A program made the translations under genes and the position numbers. The notes under the pieces are model-generated. The model ran no database searches. It was not told the origin of the DNA and worked only from the letters and a program-made list of their open reading frames with translations. This document shows, piece after piece, positions 25,753 to 34,382 of a stretch of 64,000 nucleotides of DNA. Source of the DNA: Actinoalloteichus hymeniacidonis (GTDB lineage Bacteria; Actinomycetota; Actinomycetes; Mycobacteriales; Pseudonocardiaceae); contig NZ_JACHIS010000001.1 of assembly GCF_014203365.1 (NCBI RefSeq), positions 1,674,001-1,738,000 on the forward strand, in the 5' to 3' direction. Numbering within the stretch: position 1 is the stretch's first letter; each line of letters opens with the position of its first letter.

Positions 25753-26592
25753 CTACGCCGTGCTGCGATCGGCCGCACCGGACAGCGTGCCCTCGGGCAG
25801 CCTCGGCACGGCCGCCAACAACCGCCGGGTGTAGTCCTGCGTCGGCGTCGAATAGACCTGCTCGGTCGGGCCCGTCTCCACCACCCGGCCCTGATTCAGC
25901 ACCAGCACCCTCGGACACAATCGGCCGACCACCGCCAGATCGTGCGAGACCAGCACCAGCGTCATGGCGTGTTGATCGGCCAGGGTGCCTAACAGGTCGA
26001 GGATCTGAGCCCGCACAGACACATCCAGCGCACTCACCGGTTCATCGCCGACCAGCACCTTCGGCCGGGGCGCCAAGGCCCTGGCGATCGCGATGCGTTG
26101 GCGTTGTCCGCCGGAGAACTCGTGCGGAAAGCGGGTGGCCGCGTCGGCGCCCAACCCGACCTCCGCCAACACCTCGCGCACCCGCGCCTGGTGATCGCCG
26201 GGAATCCGCAGGCTGCGCAGCGGCTCCGCCACGATCGACGACACCCGCATCCGAGGGTTCAGCGAACCGCGCGGGTCCTGGAACACCACCTGCACGTCCC
26301 GGCGGAAGTCCCGCAGCGCGCGGCGACTCGTGCCCAGCGGGGCCCCTCGGTAGTGCAGCTCGCCCGCGTCGGGCCGGTCCAGTCCCAGCAACAGGCGAAG
26401 CAGGGTCGACTTGCCCGCCCCGGACTCGCCGACGATGCCCAGCGCCTCGCCCTCGCGCACCGTCAGATCCACCTCGGACAGCGCGGTGCGCAGGCCCGCC
26501 CCACCCCGACGATTGCCGCTCGGCGCGCGGAACCGCCTGGTCAGGCCGCGCGCCTCCCAGAGCGGTGCCGCAGGTTCGGTGTGCTCGGTCAT
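25753..26592 (-). CDS. peptide/nickel ABC transporter ATP-binding protein (DppF/OppF-like)
   Basis: A 279-residue ATPase. Walker A is GESGAGKST, the signature is FSGGQRQRIAIARAL, Walker B is VLVGDEPVSALD, and the H-loop is VSHDLAVVG. The C-terminal YSTPTQDYTRRLLAAVPRLPEG is the oligopeptide-transporter extension. Start ATG at 26592 overlaps the stop of the previous ATPase as ATGA. It pairs with that ATPase to energise the importer. A small difference from many relatives is the short insertion GNRRGGAG near the N-terminus. Confidence 0.93.
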   Translation of the reverse strand: MTEHTEPAAPLWEARGLTRRFRAPSGNRRGGAGLRTALSEVDLTVREGEALGIVGESGAGKSTLLRLLLGLDRPDAGELHYRGAPLGTSRRALRDFRRDVQVVFQDPRGSLNPRMRVSSIVAEPLRSLRIPGDHQARVREVLAEVGLGADAATRFPHEFSGGQRQRIAIARALAPRPKVLVGDEPVSALDVSVRAQILDLLGTLADQHAMTLVLVSHDLAVVGRLCPRVLVLNQGRVVETGPTEQVYSTPTQDYTRRLLAAVPRLPEGTLSGAADRSTA

Positions 26593-27410
26593 CGTGCCTC
26601 CCCAGACGAATCGTCGGGCACCGGATCGCCGGGCAGTCTGCCCGCCGCCAGCGCCGCCGTCAGCAGCTCACGGGTGTACGGATGCTCCGGATCGGCCAAC
26701 ACCGGGTGCAGATCGCCGTGCTCGACGATCCCGCCGTCGCGCATCACCGCGATCCGATCGGCGACGGTGGCGATGACCGGCAGGTCATGGCTGATGAACA
26801 GCAGACCGGCGCCCTCGGCCGCCACCGACTCGGTGATCAGATCCAGGATCTCGGCCTGCACGGTGACATCCAGCGCGGTCGTCGGTTCGTCGGCGATCAA
26901 CAACCTCGGCCCGCAGGCCAAGGCGATCGCCAACCCGACGCGCTGCCGCTGCCCGCCGGACAGCTGATGCGGATAGGCCCGCGCCGACTCCTCGGGATCG
27001 GGCAATCGAACCCGCCTGCACAGCTCGACCGCCTCGGCCTCGGCCTGCCGTCCGGTCAGCCCGCGATGCCGCCGCAGACCGCTCGCGATCTGCCTTCCCA
27101 CCCGCATCAGCGGGTCCAACGCGGTCAGCGGCTCCTGGAACACCATCGCCACGCCGCTGCCGCGCACCTTCGCCAGCTCCGCTTCGGCCAATCCCAGCAG
27201 TTCGACCCCGTCGAGCTGCACGGAACCGGTGGCGGTCATCCCCTCGGGCAGCAGCCCCGCCACCGCCAAGGCCGTCAGCGACTTGCCGGAACCGGATTCG
27301 CCGACCAGACCGAGCCGGTCGCCCGCCGCGAGATCCAGATCGATGTCCTCGACCAGCGGGTGACCGTCGCGCCGCCGCACCGTGAGGCCGCGTACCCGCA
27401 ACAAACCCAT
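26589..27410 (-). CDS. peptide/nickel ABC transporter ATP-binding protein (DppD/OppD-like)
   Basis: A 273-residue ATPase: Walker A GESGSGKSL, signature LSGGQRQRVGLAIAL, Walker B LLIADEPTTALD, H-loop ISHDLPVIA and the C-terminal HPYTRELLTAA extension typical of OppD/DppD. I chose ATG at 27410 because AAGGAG lies eight bases upstream and it gives the normal N-terminus. An ATG at 27446 would overlap the permease stop as ATGA and add 12 residues; it is the alternative. Partner of the ATPase that follows. Confidence 0.92.
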   Translation of the reverse strand: MGLLRVRGLTVRRRDGHPLVEDIDLDLAAGDRLGLVGESGSGKSLTALAVAGLLPEGMTATGSVQLDGVELLGLAEAELAKVRGSGVAMVFQEPLTALDPLMRVGRQIASGLRRHRGLTGRQAEAEAVELCRRVRLPDPEESARAYPHQLSGGQRQRVGLAIALACGPRLLIADEPTTALDVTVQAEILDLITESVAAEGAGLLFISHDLPVIATVADRIAVMRDGGIVEHGDLHPVLADPEHPYTRELLTAALAAGRLPGDPVPDDSSGEAR

Positions 27411-27442
27411 GTCCCGCTCCTTCCCGAGTTCCGTCGGCCCGC

Positions 27443-28336
27443 TCATCGGGACAGCTCCGGGTCGGCGTACTCGCGCAGGCCATCGCCCAACAGATTCAGG
27501 CCCAACACGGTGATCACGATCGCCAACCCGGGGAAGAGCGCCGGCCACAACTGCACGCCGAGCACCGCCTGGGCGTCGCGCAACATCTGCCCCCAGGACG
27601 GATTCGGCGGCGGCGAACCCAGGCCCAGATAGGACAACGAGGCCTCGGCGACCACCGCCAGCCCGAATTCCAGGGACAGCTGCACCAGCAGAATCGGATA
27701 GATGTTGGGCAACACGTGCCGCAGCAGGATGCCGAGCCTGCCGGTGCCGGATGCCGTCGCCGCCAACACGTAGTCCTGCACCAGGACCCGGCGGGCCGCG
27801 ATCCGGGTCAGTCTGGCCACCACCGCCGAGGTGGCCAGGCCGATCGCCAACACCGCGGTGAACGTCGACGCTCCCCGGACGGCGACCAGCACCATCGCCA
27901 ACAGCAGCGTCGGGAAGGCGATGAGCACGTCGATGCCGTGCACCACCGCGTCATCGGCCTTGCGCGGCGCCAACGCGGCCAGCAGACCCAGCGAGACGCC
28001 CACCACGGCGGCGATCAACACCGACGCCGCGCCGATGCCCAGCGCTAGCCGAGCGCCCACCAGGAATTGGCTGAACACGTCCCGGCCCAACCGGTCGGTG
28101 CCCATCCAATGCGTGCCGCTGGGCGTCTCCAACCGGCCGCCCGCGCCCGTCGCGTCATAGTCGAACGGCGTCCACACCAAGGACACCAGCGCCGCCAACA
28201 CCACCAGTCCGACCAACACGGCCCCCGCGATCAACGAGGGACCGCGTCGACGACTCGTCCTGGCCCGCACCCGAGCCGCCGCCGTACTCGCCGTCGGTTC
28301 CGCGCCGCCCGGCTTCGATCGCAACGCCGGGCTCAT
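27443..28336 (-). CDS. peptide/nickel ABC transporter permease (DppC-like)
   Basis: A 297-residue inner-membrane permease. The first membrane helix (SLIAGAVLVGLVVLAALVSL) follows a basic tail. HWMGTDRLGRDVFSQ is the DppC N-terminal motif, and the EAA-type loop (EASLSYLGLGSPPPNPSWG) contacts the ATPases. About six helices are apparent. The ATG at 28336 overlaps the other permease's stop as ATGA, fitting a coupled heterodimer. Confidence 0.92.
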   Translation of the reverse strand: MSPALRSKPGGAEPTASTAAARVRARTSRRRGPSLIAGAVLVGLVVLAALVSLVWTPFDYDATGAGGRLETPSGTHWMGTDRLGRDVFSQFLVGARLALGIGAASVLIAAVVGVSLGLLAALAPRKADDAVVHGIDVLIAFPTLLLAMVLVAVRGASTFTAVLAIGLATSAVVARLTRIAARRVLVQDYVLAATASGTGRLGILLRHVLPNIYPILLVQLSLEFGLAVVAEASLSYLGLGSPPPNPSWGQMLRDAQAVLGVQLWPALFPGLAIVITVLGLNLLGDGLREYADPELSR

Positions 28337-29283
28337 CGGGCCGCTCGCAATCGCGGGTCCACGGCGCGCTGCGCCACATCCACGGCGAAGCCCACGATGA
28401 GCACGACCGAGGTCATCAGGAACACGGTGGCCTGCACCTTCACCAGATCTCGGTTACCGACATCGGTCAACAGCATCCTGCCCAGCCCGGGCAGGGTGAA
28501 CACGCTCTCCACGATCACGGCGCCGAGCAGCGAACCCGCCAGCTGGACGCCCAGGATCGACAGCACCGGCACGCTCGCGTTGCGCAACCCGTGCCGCCAC
28601 AGGGCCTGCGAACGGGTCAGCCCCACCGACCGGGCGGTGCGCAGGAAGTCCTGGTTGACGACGTCCAGCGTCGCCGAGCGGACATACCGCAGCAGCGAGG
28701 ACGCCTGCGCCACGGCGAGCGTGATCACCGGCAACACCAGGGATTGCAGCGCGGCCACCGGCTCGGCCCACCCCGCGACCGGGAAGCCGCCCGGCGGCGC
28801 CCAGCCCAGGTTCAACGCGAACACCGCGACGAGCATGATGCCGACCCAGAAGATCGGCACCGCCACCCCGAGCTGGCTGATCGCCGATACGACCAGGCCG
28901 ACGACACTGCGATGCCGCAGCGCCGCCCACACGCCCAGCGGCACCGCGATCAGCACCGACAGCACGAAGGCCGACAGTCCCAGCGGCAACGTCACCGCCA
29001 TCCGGGACAGGATCTCCGGCCCGACCGGCTGTCCGCTGGCATAGGACTGACCGAGATCGCCGGTCAGCAGATCGCCCAACCAGTTCAGGTAGCGGATCGG
29101 GGTGGGCTGGTCGGTGCCGAGCTGCCTGCTCAACTCGGCGACCTGTTCCTCGGTGGCCTCGACGCCGAGCATGGTCCGCGCCGGGTTGCCGGGCAGCGTC
29201 GAGAGCAGCAGGAAGGTCAACGCGCTCGCCGCGAGCAGCGAGGCCGCCAACAACAGCACCCGCCGCAGCACATAGCGGATCAT
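28333..29283 (-). CDS. peptide/nickel ABC transporter permease (DppB-like)
   Basis: A 316-residue permease of the DppB type: MIRYVLRRVLLLAASLLAASALTFLL (N-terminal helix, shown in part), PGNPA, GDLGQSY and the C-terminal helix with VIVESVFTLPGLGRML, the EAA-loop region. It lies 40 bases downstream of the substrate-binding lipoprotein gene and overlaps the second permease. Role: membrane channel for a peptide, nickel-chelate or similar solute. Confidence 0.93.
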   Translation of the reverse strand: MIRYVLRRVLLLAASLLAASALTFLLLSTLPGNPARTMLGVEATEEQVAELSRQLGTDQPTPIRYLNWLGDLLTGDLGQSYASGQPVGPEILSRMAVTLPLGLSAFVLSVLIAVPLGVWAALRHRSVVGLVVSAISQLGVAVPIFWVGIMLVAVFALNLGWAPPGGFPVAGWAEPVAALQSLVLPVITLAVAQASSLLRYVRSATLDVVNQDFLRTARSVGLTRSQALWRHGLRNASVPVLSILGVQLAGSLLGAVIVESVFTLPGLGRMLLTDVGNRDLVKVQATVFLMTSVVLIVGFAVDVAQRAVDPRLRAAR

Positions 29284-29323
29284 CGGCGTCCCCCGGCGCG
29301 GGTCTCGGCGATCGAGGTCATGT

Positions 29324-30832
29324 TCAACCCGCCTTGGTGATCTCGGGTAGGTACAGGCTGTCGGCCAACGCGGTCTGCGGGTAGCCCTCGATGCCCTGGC
29401 GGGCCACTCGGACCAGCGGGTTCAGGAACAGCCAGTCGCTGGCCGCCTCCTCGGAGATGCGTTCGCCGACCTGCCGCAGCAGCTCGACGCGCTCCTGTTC
29501 GGTCTCGGCCACGTCGGCCTGCGCGACCCACTCCTGCACCTGCGGGTCGTCGTAGCGCCAGTAGAAGTCGGGGTTGGCGTACCAGAAGACGTCGTGCGGG
29601 TTGACGTGGTTCTGAATCGTCAGGTCGTAGTCGACCTGGGTGAAGACCTTGTCGTACCAGGTGGCGCTCTCGATGGTGTTGAGCTCCACCGTCACGTCGA
29701 CCGCCGCCAACTGGTCCTGCACCAGCTGCGCCACCGTCAGCAGCTTGTCCTCCGACGGCACGTCCAGGCTCAGCGTGAGGCCGTCCTCGAAACCCGCGTC
29801 CGCCAGTAGTTCCCTGGCCTGCTCCGGGTCGTGCTCGATATTGGCGGTCAGATCCTCGTACCAGGGGTCGGTGGGCGGGATACCGCTGCCGATCAGCTCG
29901 CCGTAGCCGTCCCACACCGCGTCCAGCACGGCCTGGTGATCGATGGCGGCACGCAACCCGCGCCGAACGCGGGGATCGGTCAGCGGCTCGCGCTCGTTGT
30001 TGAACGCCAACAGGGTCTTGGTGTTGGACGCGCCCTCGGTGACCTGGTACTGCGGATTGCCCTCGAAGGCGGCGAGCAGTTCCGGCGAGGGCACCGAGGC
30101 CAGCAGATCGACCTGGCCGCCCTGAAGGGCGTTGCTCATCGCGGTGGCGTCATCGAAGTAGCGGAACACCACGCCCGCGGAGGCAGCCGGTTCTCCCCAG
30201 TACTCGGCATAGCGGGACAGCGTGATGCTGTCGCCGCGCTTCCACTCGTCGAGGGTGAAGGGGCCGGTGCCGACGGCCTGCTCGGCCACGTCGGTCGCAT
30301 CCTCGGGGAAGATCAGCCCCGCCGAGGTGGTCAGGCCGAACAGGAACTCGTTGCTGCGGTCGGCCAGGCTGATCTCGACGGTGTTCTCGTCGGGCGCGGT
30401 CACCGAGGTGATGCCCGCGAGGCTCTGCTTCTTCGGGTTGACCGAGTCCGGGGCGATGGTGCGCTCGATGCTCCACACGGCGTCGGTGGCGTCGAACTCG
30501 CTGCCGTCGTGGAAGGTCACGTCGGTGGCGAGGTGGAAGGTGTAGTCGCGGCCGTCCTCGGAGATGTCCCAGGACTCGGCCAACGCGGGCACGATCTCGC
30601 CCTCGTCGTCCAGCGCGACCAGGCCCTCGTAGACGTTGCGCAGCAGCACCTCGGACAGGCCGGAGGAACCCCCGACGTTGTTGTCCAGGCTGGTCGGCTC
30701 GTTCTGCGAACCGATCACCACGATCGCCTCGGGGTCGGGCTCGCCCGTCGACGCGGTGGTGCCGCCACCGCACGCGGCGGCCAGCAACAGGGGTGGCAGG
30801 GCCAGGGCGAGATACAGCGCGCTGCGGCGCAT
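29324..30832 (-). CDS. ABC transporter substrate-binding lipoprotein, family 5
   Basis: A 502-residue solute-binding protein. The N-terminus MRRSALYLALALPPLLLAAAC is a lipoprotein signal with Cys at 21. ESWDISEDGRDYTFHLATDV and TDPRVRRGLRAAIDHQAVLDA are hallmarks of the peptide/nickel SBP family. ATG at 30832 follows AAGGAG. First gene of the operon with both permeases, both ATPases and probably DUF1684. Ligand class (peptide, nickel complex, glycan) cannot be told from sequence. Confidence 0.93.
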   Translation of the reverse strand: MRRSALYLALALPPLLLAAACGGGTTASTGEPDPEAIVVIGSQNEPTSLDNNVGGSSGLSEVLLRNVYEGLVALDDEGEIVPALAESWDISEDGRDYTFHLATDVTFHDGSEFDATDAVWSIERTIAPDSVNPKKQSLAGITSVTAPDENTVEISLADRSNEFLFGLTTSAGLIFPEDATDVAEQAVGTGPFTLDEWKRGDSITLSRYAEYWGEPAASAGVVFRYFDDATAMSNALQGGQVDLLASVPSPELLAAFEGNPQYQVTEGASNTKTLLAFNNEREPLTDPRVRRGLRAAIDHQAVLDAVWDGYGELIGSGIPPTDPWYEDLTANIEHDPEQARELLADAGFEDGLTLSLDVPSEDKLLTVAQLVQDQLAAVDVTVELNTIESATWYDKVFTQVDYDLTIQNHVNPHDVFWYANPDFYWRYDDPQVQEWVAQADVAETEQERVELLRQVGERISEEAASDWLFLNPLVRVARQGIEGYPQTALADSLYLPEITKAG

Positions 30833-31285
30833 GGAGCGCTCCTTCAAGCGGGTGGAAACCGGATTCGGCCAAGCCGGATTGGTCGGCCGGGGTTGATCAG
30901 CACAGGACGCGGCGATGTGACGGTTCATCGCGCGACGTGGAGTGCGTCGCGGCGGGGAACGGACACCAGAGATCGGGTGGCTCGTCGGCGAGGGCGATCG
31001 CGACGCGACAGGCGGGCGGCCCAGAAGTGGGCGCATCCCGAGGGAGCGGTGTGGTCAGCTCCGGTCGGCGGCGGGCGACGCGGTCATCGGGCGACACGCC
31101 ATGCTGCACACCCGCAGCAGGTCTACGTGTCGCCGTGAGACGGCATAGAAGTGTTCACCCACACGCGCGAGTATGCCCGCCCGGCCCGGCGTCGGTCGCT
31201 CCCTGTAATGCGAATGACATCAGTGCTGCGTGTCGGTGGTCCTGAGAATGGCTAACAGTCTCGAATGCGATACGGACAGTGAGAT
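30833..31285. promoter_or_regulatory. Long leader region of the peptide-transport operon
   Basis: No gene is supported in these 453 bases. It must contain the promoter of the operon. The one clear structure is an inverted repeat with 9-bp arms GGCGACACG (31090-31098) and CGTGTCGCC (31126-31134), enclosing a smaller CTGC/GCAG stem. It lies roughly 260 bases before the lipoprotein start. I did not recognise a known riboswitch. Confidence 0.5.
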
Positions 31286-31756
31286 TCAGCGGGTGTCCGG
31301 CAACTCCAACAGTCGATCCAGCAGCGCCCGCTGACCGCCGACGATCCGCTCCCGCGCCGACGCCACCGTGCACCACTCGACCCGATCCAGCTCCGGGAAC
31401 CGCGCGATGCGCCCGGAGCCACGCGGCCATTCCAACTCGAAGGTGCCCGGAATGATCGAACTCGGATCGAGATCGGCCTCCAACGCCCACGCCGTGACGA
31501 CCTTGCCGCCCGACTGACGGACCTCCCCGAGCGGCCGCAGCTCGCCGGCGGGCACCGGCAGCCCCAACTCCTCCCGGAACTCCCGTCGCGCCGCCGCCTC
31601 GGGGGTCTCGTCGTCGGAATACTCGCCCTTGGGAATCGACCAGGCGCCCGCCTCGCGCCGCGCCCAGAACGGCCCGCCGAGATGCCCCAGCAGTACCTCG
31701 ATGGTCGAGTCCGTTCTGCGGAACAGCAGGAGTCCGGCGCTGCGTCGTGGTGCCAC
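31286..31756 (-). CDS. NUDIX hydrolase
   Basis: A 156-residue NUDIX protein. The Nudix box runs from GEYSDDETPEAAARR to EFREELGL and keeps the REFxEE catalytic glutamates. The N-terminal SAGLLLFRR and EVLLGHLGGPFWARREAGAW resemble the bacterial AP4A-hydrolase-like NUDIX subgroup. The GTG at 31756 (VAPRRSAGLLLF) gives the usual length; a start at 31795 would add 13 residues. Divergent from the MerR gene. Confidence 0.9.
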   Translation of the reverse strand: MAPRRSAGLLLFRRTDSTIEVLLGHLGGPFWARREAGAWSIPKGEYSDDETPEAAARREFREELGLPVPAGELRPLGEVRQSGGKVVTAWALEADLDPSSIIPGTFELEWPRGSGRIARFPELDRVEWCTVASARERIVGGQRALLDRLLELPDTR

Positions 31757-31844
31757 CGGGCCAGTCTGCGCGGCGAAGTCGGCCGAGGCGGCCACACTCG
31801 CCGTTGACCCTCACACCGTGTGAGGCCGTATCCCTGAGGTCGTC

Positions 31845-32657
31845 ATGTTCGGAATCGGAGACTTCGCCCGACTCGGCCGCGTGTCGGTGCGCATGCTGCG
31901 TCACTACGACGCGATCGGTCTGCTGCGCCCCGCACACGTCGACGAGTCCACCGGCTACCGCCGCTATCACGCGGCGCAGCTCGCAGTGCTCAACCGCATC
32001 ATCGCCCTGAAGGATCTCGGCTTCACGCTGCAACAGGTGGGGGCGATCCTCGACGAGAACGTCGAGGTCGCGGAGTTCCACGGGATGTTGCGGTTGCGAC
32101 GTGCCGAGTTGGCGGCCGGGTTGGCTGCGGATCTGGCACGGCTGGCCAGGGTCGAGGCGAGGCTCTCGTTGATCGAGAAGGAGGGACTCATGTCCATCGA
32201 CGAGGTTGTGGTGAAACGCGTTCCGGCGGTGCGGGTGGCCGAGTTGACGGCGGTCGCGGCCAGCTATCAGTCGCAGGACATCACCCCGGTCGCGCAGCCG
32301 TTGTTCGCCGAGCTGTACCGCAGATTCACGGCGGAGGGCCTCACCCCCACCGGCCCGGGCATCGCCTATTACGAGCCCACCGAGGGCGGCGTGCTGATGC
32401 ACGCGGGCTGTCCGGTCGCCGCAGAACTGCGGCCGGGATCCGAGGACGCACTCGCCATCGTCGATCTGCCCGCGATCGAGGCCGCGACGGTCCTGCACCG
32501 AGGCTCGATGGACCAGTCGGATGACGCGGTGCAGAAGATCGCCCGATGGATCGAATCCGAGGGGCGGACCAGCGCGGGCTACTCCCGAGAGGTCTACCTG
32601 GAGGCGATGGGCGATCAGGTCGACTGGGTGACGGAGTTCCAGGAGCCGCTGGCCTGA
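31845..32657 (+). CDS. MerR family regulator with GyrI-like effector domain
   Basis: A 270-residue regulator. Residues 1-70 are a MerR DNA-binding domain (FGIGDFARLGRVSVRMLRHYDAIGLL, GYRRYHAAQL). A coiled-coil linker (LRRAELAAGLAADLARLARVEARL) follows, then from about residue 120 a GyrI-like/AraC effector-binding domain ending DWVTEFQEPL. This is the BltR/TipA-like layout that senses drugs. No efflux pump lies next to it; the divergent NUDIX gene is the nearest possible target. Confidence 0.9.
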   Translation: MFGIGDFARLGRVSVRMLRHYDAIGLLRPAHVDESTGYRRYHAAQLAVLNRIIALKDLGFTLQQVGAILDENVEVAEFHGMLRLRRAELAAGLAADLARLARVEARLSLIEKEGLMSIDEVVVKRVPAVRVAELTAVAASYQSQDITPVAQPLFAELYRRFTAEGLTPTGPGIAYYEPTEGGVLMHAGCPVAAELRPGSEDALAIVDLPAIEAATVLHRGSMDQSDDAVQKIARWIESEGRTSAGYSREVYLEAMGDQVDWVTEFQEPLA

Positions 32658-32905
32658 TGAGGGCGTGGGGTCGTCGTTCGGCGGCCCCACGTCGTGCTCT
32701 GTTCCTTTCGACCATTCAAGGTGCGGCTGGAAGAGCACCTAGGCCCGATCTCCGTGGAGAGTTGAGGGATGAACTCGATGACTGTTGGGATGGCGAGCCC
32801 GCGCAGGTCTGCGGAACCGAGGCGGCTCGCCGCCGAAGCACAACATCCTGAGTGGACTCGGCCCGGGCTCCCCGTCGCCGTCTCGATGACTCGGGGTGGT
32901 TACTG

Positions 32906-33886
32906 ATGCGCCGCGTGCTGTTGCTGGCCACCGGGGACACCATCGCGTTCCGCCACCACTACGGCCCGCCGAGTGTGGCCCCGGGCGCGGAACTGGTGGC
33001 CGCCCTCGGTTCGATCACGCTGTCGGTCGAGGTGGTCGCCGAGGACGTCATCGCCGAGCCGAGTTGGGATACCTCCGAGGCCACCCAGAACGCGCTGGCC
33101 CGCCGGGTGCGCGGCGCGATCCTGGACGGCGGATTCGACGGCGTCGTGGTCACCCATGGCGTCGACACGATCGTCGAGACGGCCTTCCTCACCGACCTGG
33201 TCGCGGGCCGCGCCGCCACCCGAGGCGCCATCGTGTTCACCGGTTCCGTCCGCTGCCTCGACGACCCGGCGGGCGACGGACCGGCGGATCTGGACGCCGC
33301 CATCTGCGCGGCGGCCGACCCGGCGCTGCGTGGCATCGGTGCGGTGATCTGCCTCGGCGAGGAACTCCACGCGGCCCGCTGGGCGCGCCTGACCGACGTC
33401 ACCCGACGCTCGTCGTTGTCCTCGGCGCCGCATCCCACGCTGGGCCGGGTCAGCGGCGGCGAGGTCGTCGTCCGGGCCGCCCCGCCCGTGCGTCCGCCGC
33501 GATCCGTCGACGCCGAGAACAAGCCGGCCGCCGAGGTGGCCTTGATCAAGACCTATCCGGGAATGCCGCCGACGCTGCTCGACGCGGTGGTCGATGCGGG
33601 GGCCCGGGGCATCGTCCTGGAGGGCACCGGTTTGGGCAACGTGCCGGTCGAGTTGTTCGCCACCATCAACGGACTCAGCTCGGCGGGCATCCCGGTGGTG
33701 GTGGCCTCGCGGGCGGTCACCACCGACACCGTCCCGGACCTGGACTGCGCGATGGGAATGGCCGCGCAGCTGGGGGCCATCCACGCACGGGGGCTCGCCC
33801 CGGAGCAGGCCCGAATCGCCGTGTCGGTCGTGTTGCGCGGTGGTGGTGACGTGGAGGACGTGCGCGGCTGGTTCGACCGGATCTGA
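32906..33886 (+). CDS. asparaginase-family protein with altered active site
   Basis: A 326-residue L-asparaginase fold protein. The first active-site region is VLLLATGDTIAF, where TGGTIA is usual; the nucleophile-position Thr is kept but a Gly is Asp. The second region is VVTHGVDTIVETAF, where THGTDT is usual, so the catalytic Thr (Thr89 in E. coli AnsB) is Val. The catalytic Lys region reads DVTRRSSLSS without the Lys. KTYPGMPPTLLDAVVDAGARGIVLEG marks the C-terminal domain. ATG at 32906 is chosen since it starts right at the first strand. It may have another substrate or be catalytically weak. Confidence 0.83.
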   Translation: MRRVLLLATGDTIAFRHHYGPPSVAPGAELVAALGSITLSVEVVAEDVIAEPSWDTSEATQNALARRVRGAILDGGFDGVVVTHGVDTIVETAFLTDLVAGRAATRGAIVFTGSVRCLDDPAGDGPADLDAAICAAADPALRGIGAVICLGEELHAARWARLTDVTRRSSLSSAPHPTLGRVSGGEVVVRAAPPVRPPRSVDAENKPAAEVALIKTYPGMPPTLLDAVVDAGARGIVLEGTGLGNVPVELFATINGLSSAGIPVVVASRAVTTDTVPDLDCAMGMAAQLGAIHARGLAPEQARIAVSVVLRGGGDVEDVRGWFDRI

Positions 33887-33898
33887 TCGGAGGCTTGG

Positions 33899-34315
33899 TC
33901 AGGTCGTCTCGCCGGGTAGCGGCGGCGCGTCCTGACCGAGCACGGCGGTCAACCGGTCCCGGTCGGCGCGGCGCAAGCCGGCGATGACGCGCTGGTAGGA
34001 GTGCACCGTCATCTCCACCAGCTCGTCGTCGGGCACGGTGCCATCGAGGACGATCGTGTTCCAGTGTCGCTTGTCGGTGTGATAGCCGGGGGTGATGCTC
34101 GGGAACTGCGCCCGCAGCTCCAAGGCCAGATCGGGTTCGCATTTGAGGGTGATCCGGGCAGGCTCGGTCTCCTCGTCCTCGGCGGCGTCGGCGCCCGCGA
34201 GGATCGCGAAGGATTTCCCGGCCACCTTGTAGACCAGGGCATCGGGCCCGTAGGGCTGGTCCTCGGTCGCCTCGGGGAACCAGAGCGCGATGTCGATGAA
34301 CTCCTGCGGGGTCAT
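33899..34315 (-). CDS. YjbR/MmcQ family protein
   Basis: A 138-residue YjbR-like protein. TPQEFIDIALWFPEATEDQPYG, FAILAG, ITLKCEPDLALELRAQFPSITPGYH and HWNTIVLDGTVPDDELVEMTVHSY (in parts) follow the family closely. YjbR proteins adopt a CyaY-like fold and their role is unclear. The gene ends 12 bases from the asparaginase-like gene on the other strand. Confidence 0.9.
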   Translation of the reverse strand: MTPQEFIDIALWFPEATEDQPYGPDALVYKVAGKSFAILAGADAAEDEETEPARITLKCEPDLALELRAQFPSITPGYHTDKRHWNTIVLDGTVPDDELVEMTVHSYQRVIAGLRRADRDRLTAVLGQDAPPLPGETT

Positions 34316-34382
34316 GGGTGCGAACCTTCCTCCGGCGACTTGATCATCTGCGACGGTAGCCGGCCCGATGCCCCGCAGCCCA

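Noticed and set aside
25674-27632. A 652-codon plus-strand frame across the ATPase genes
   Set aside because: Low-complexity Arg/Pro-rich product antisense to two clear ABC ATPases.
30897-31109. A 70-codon frame upstream of the peptide-transport operon
   Set aside because: No family, poor start context and composition expected by chance in high-GC DNA.
32546-32851. A 101-codon frame between the MerR and asparaginase-like genes
   Set aside because: Overlaps the end of the MerR gene in another frame and has no recognisable domain.
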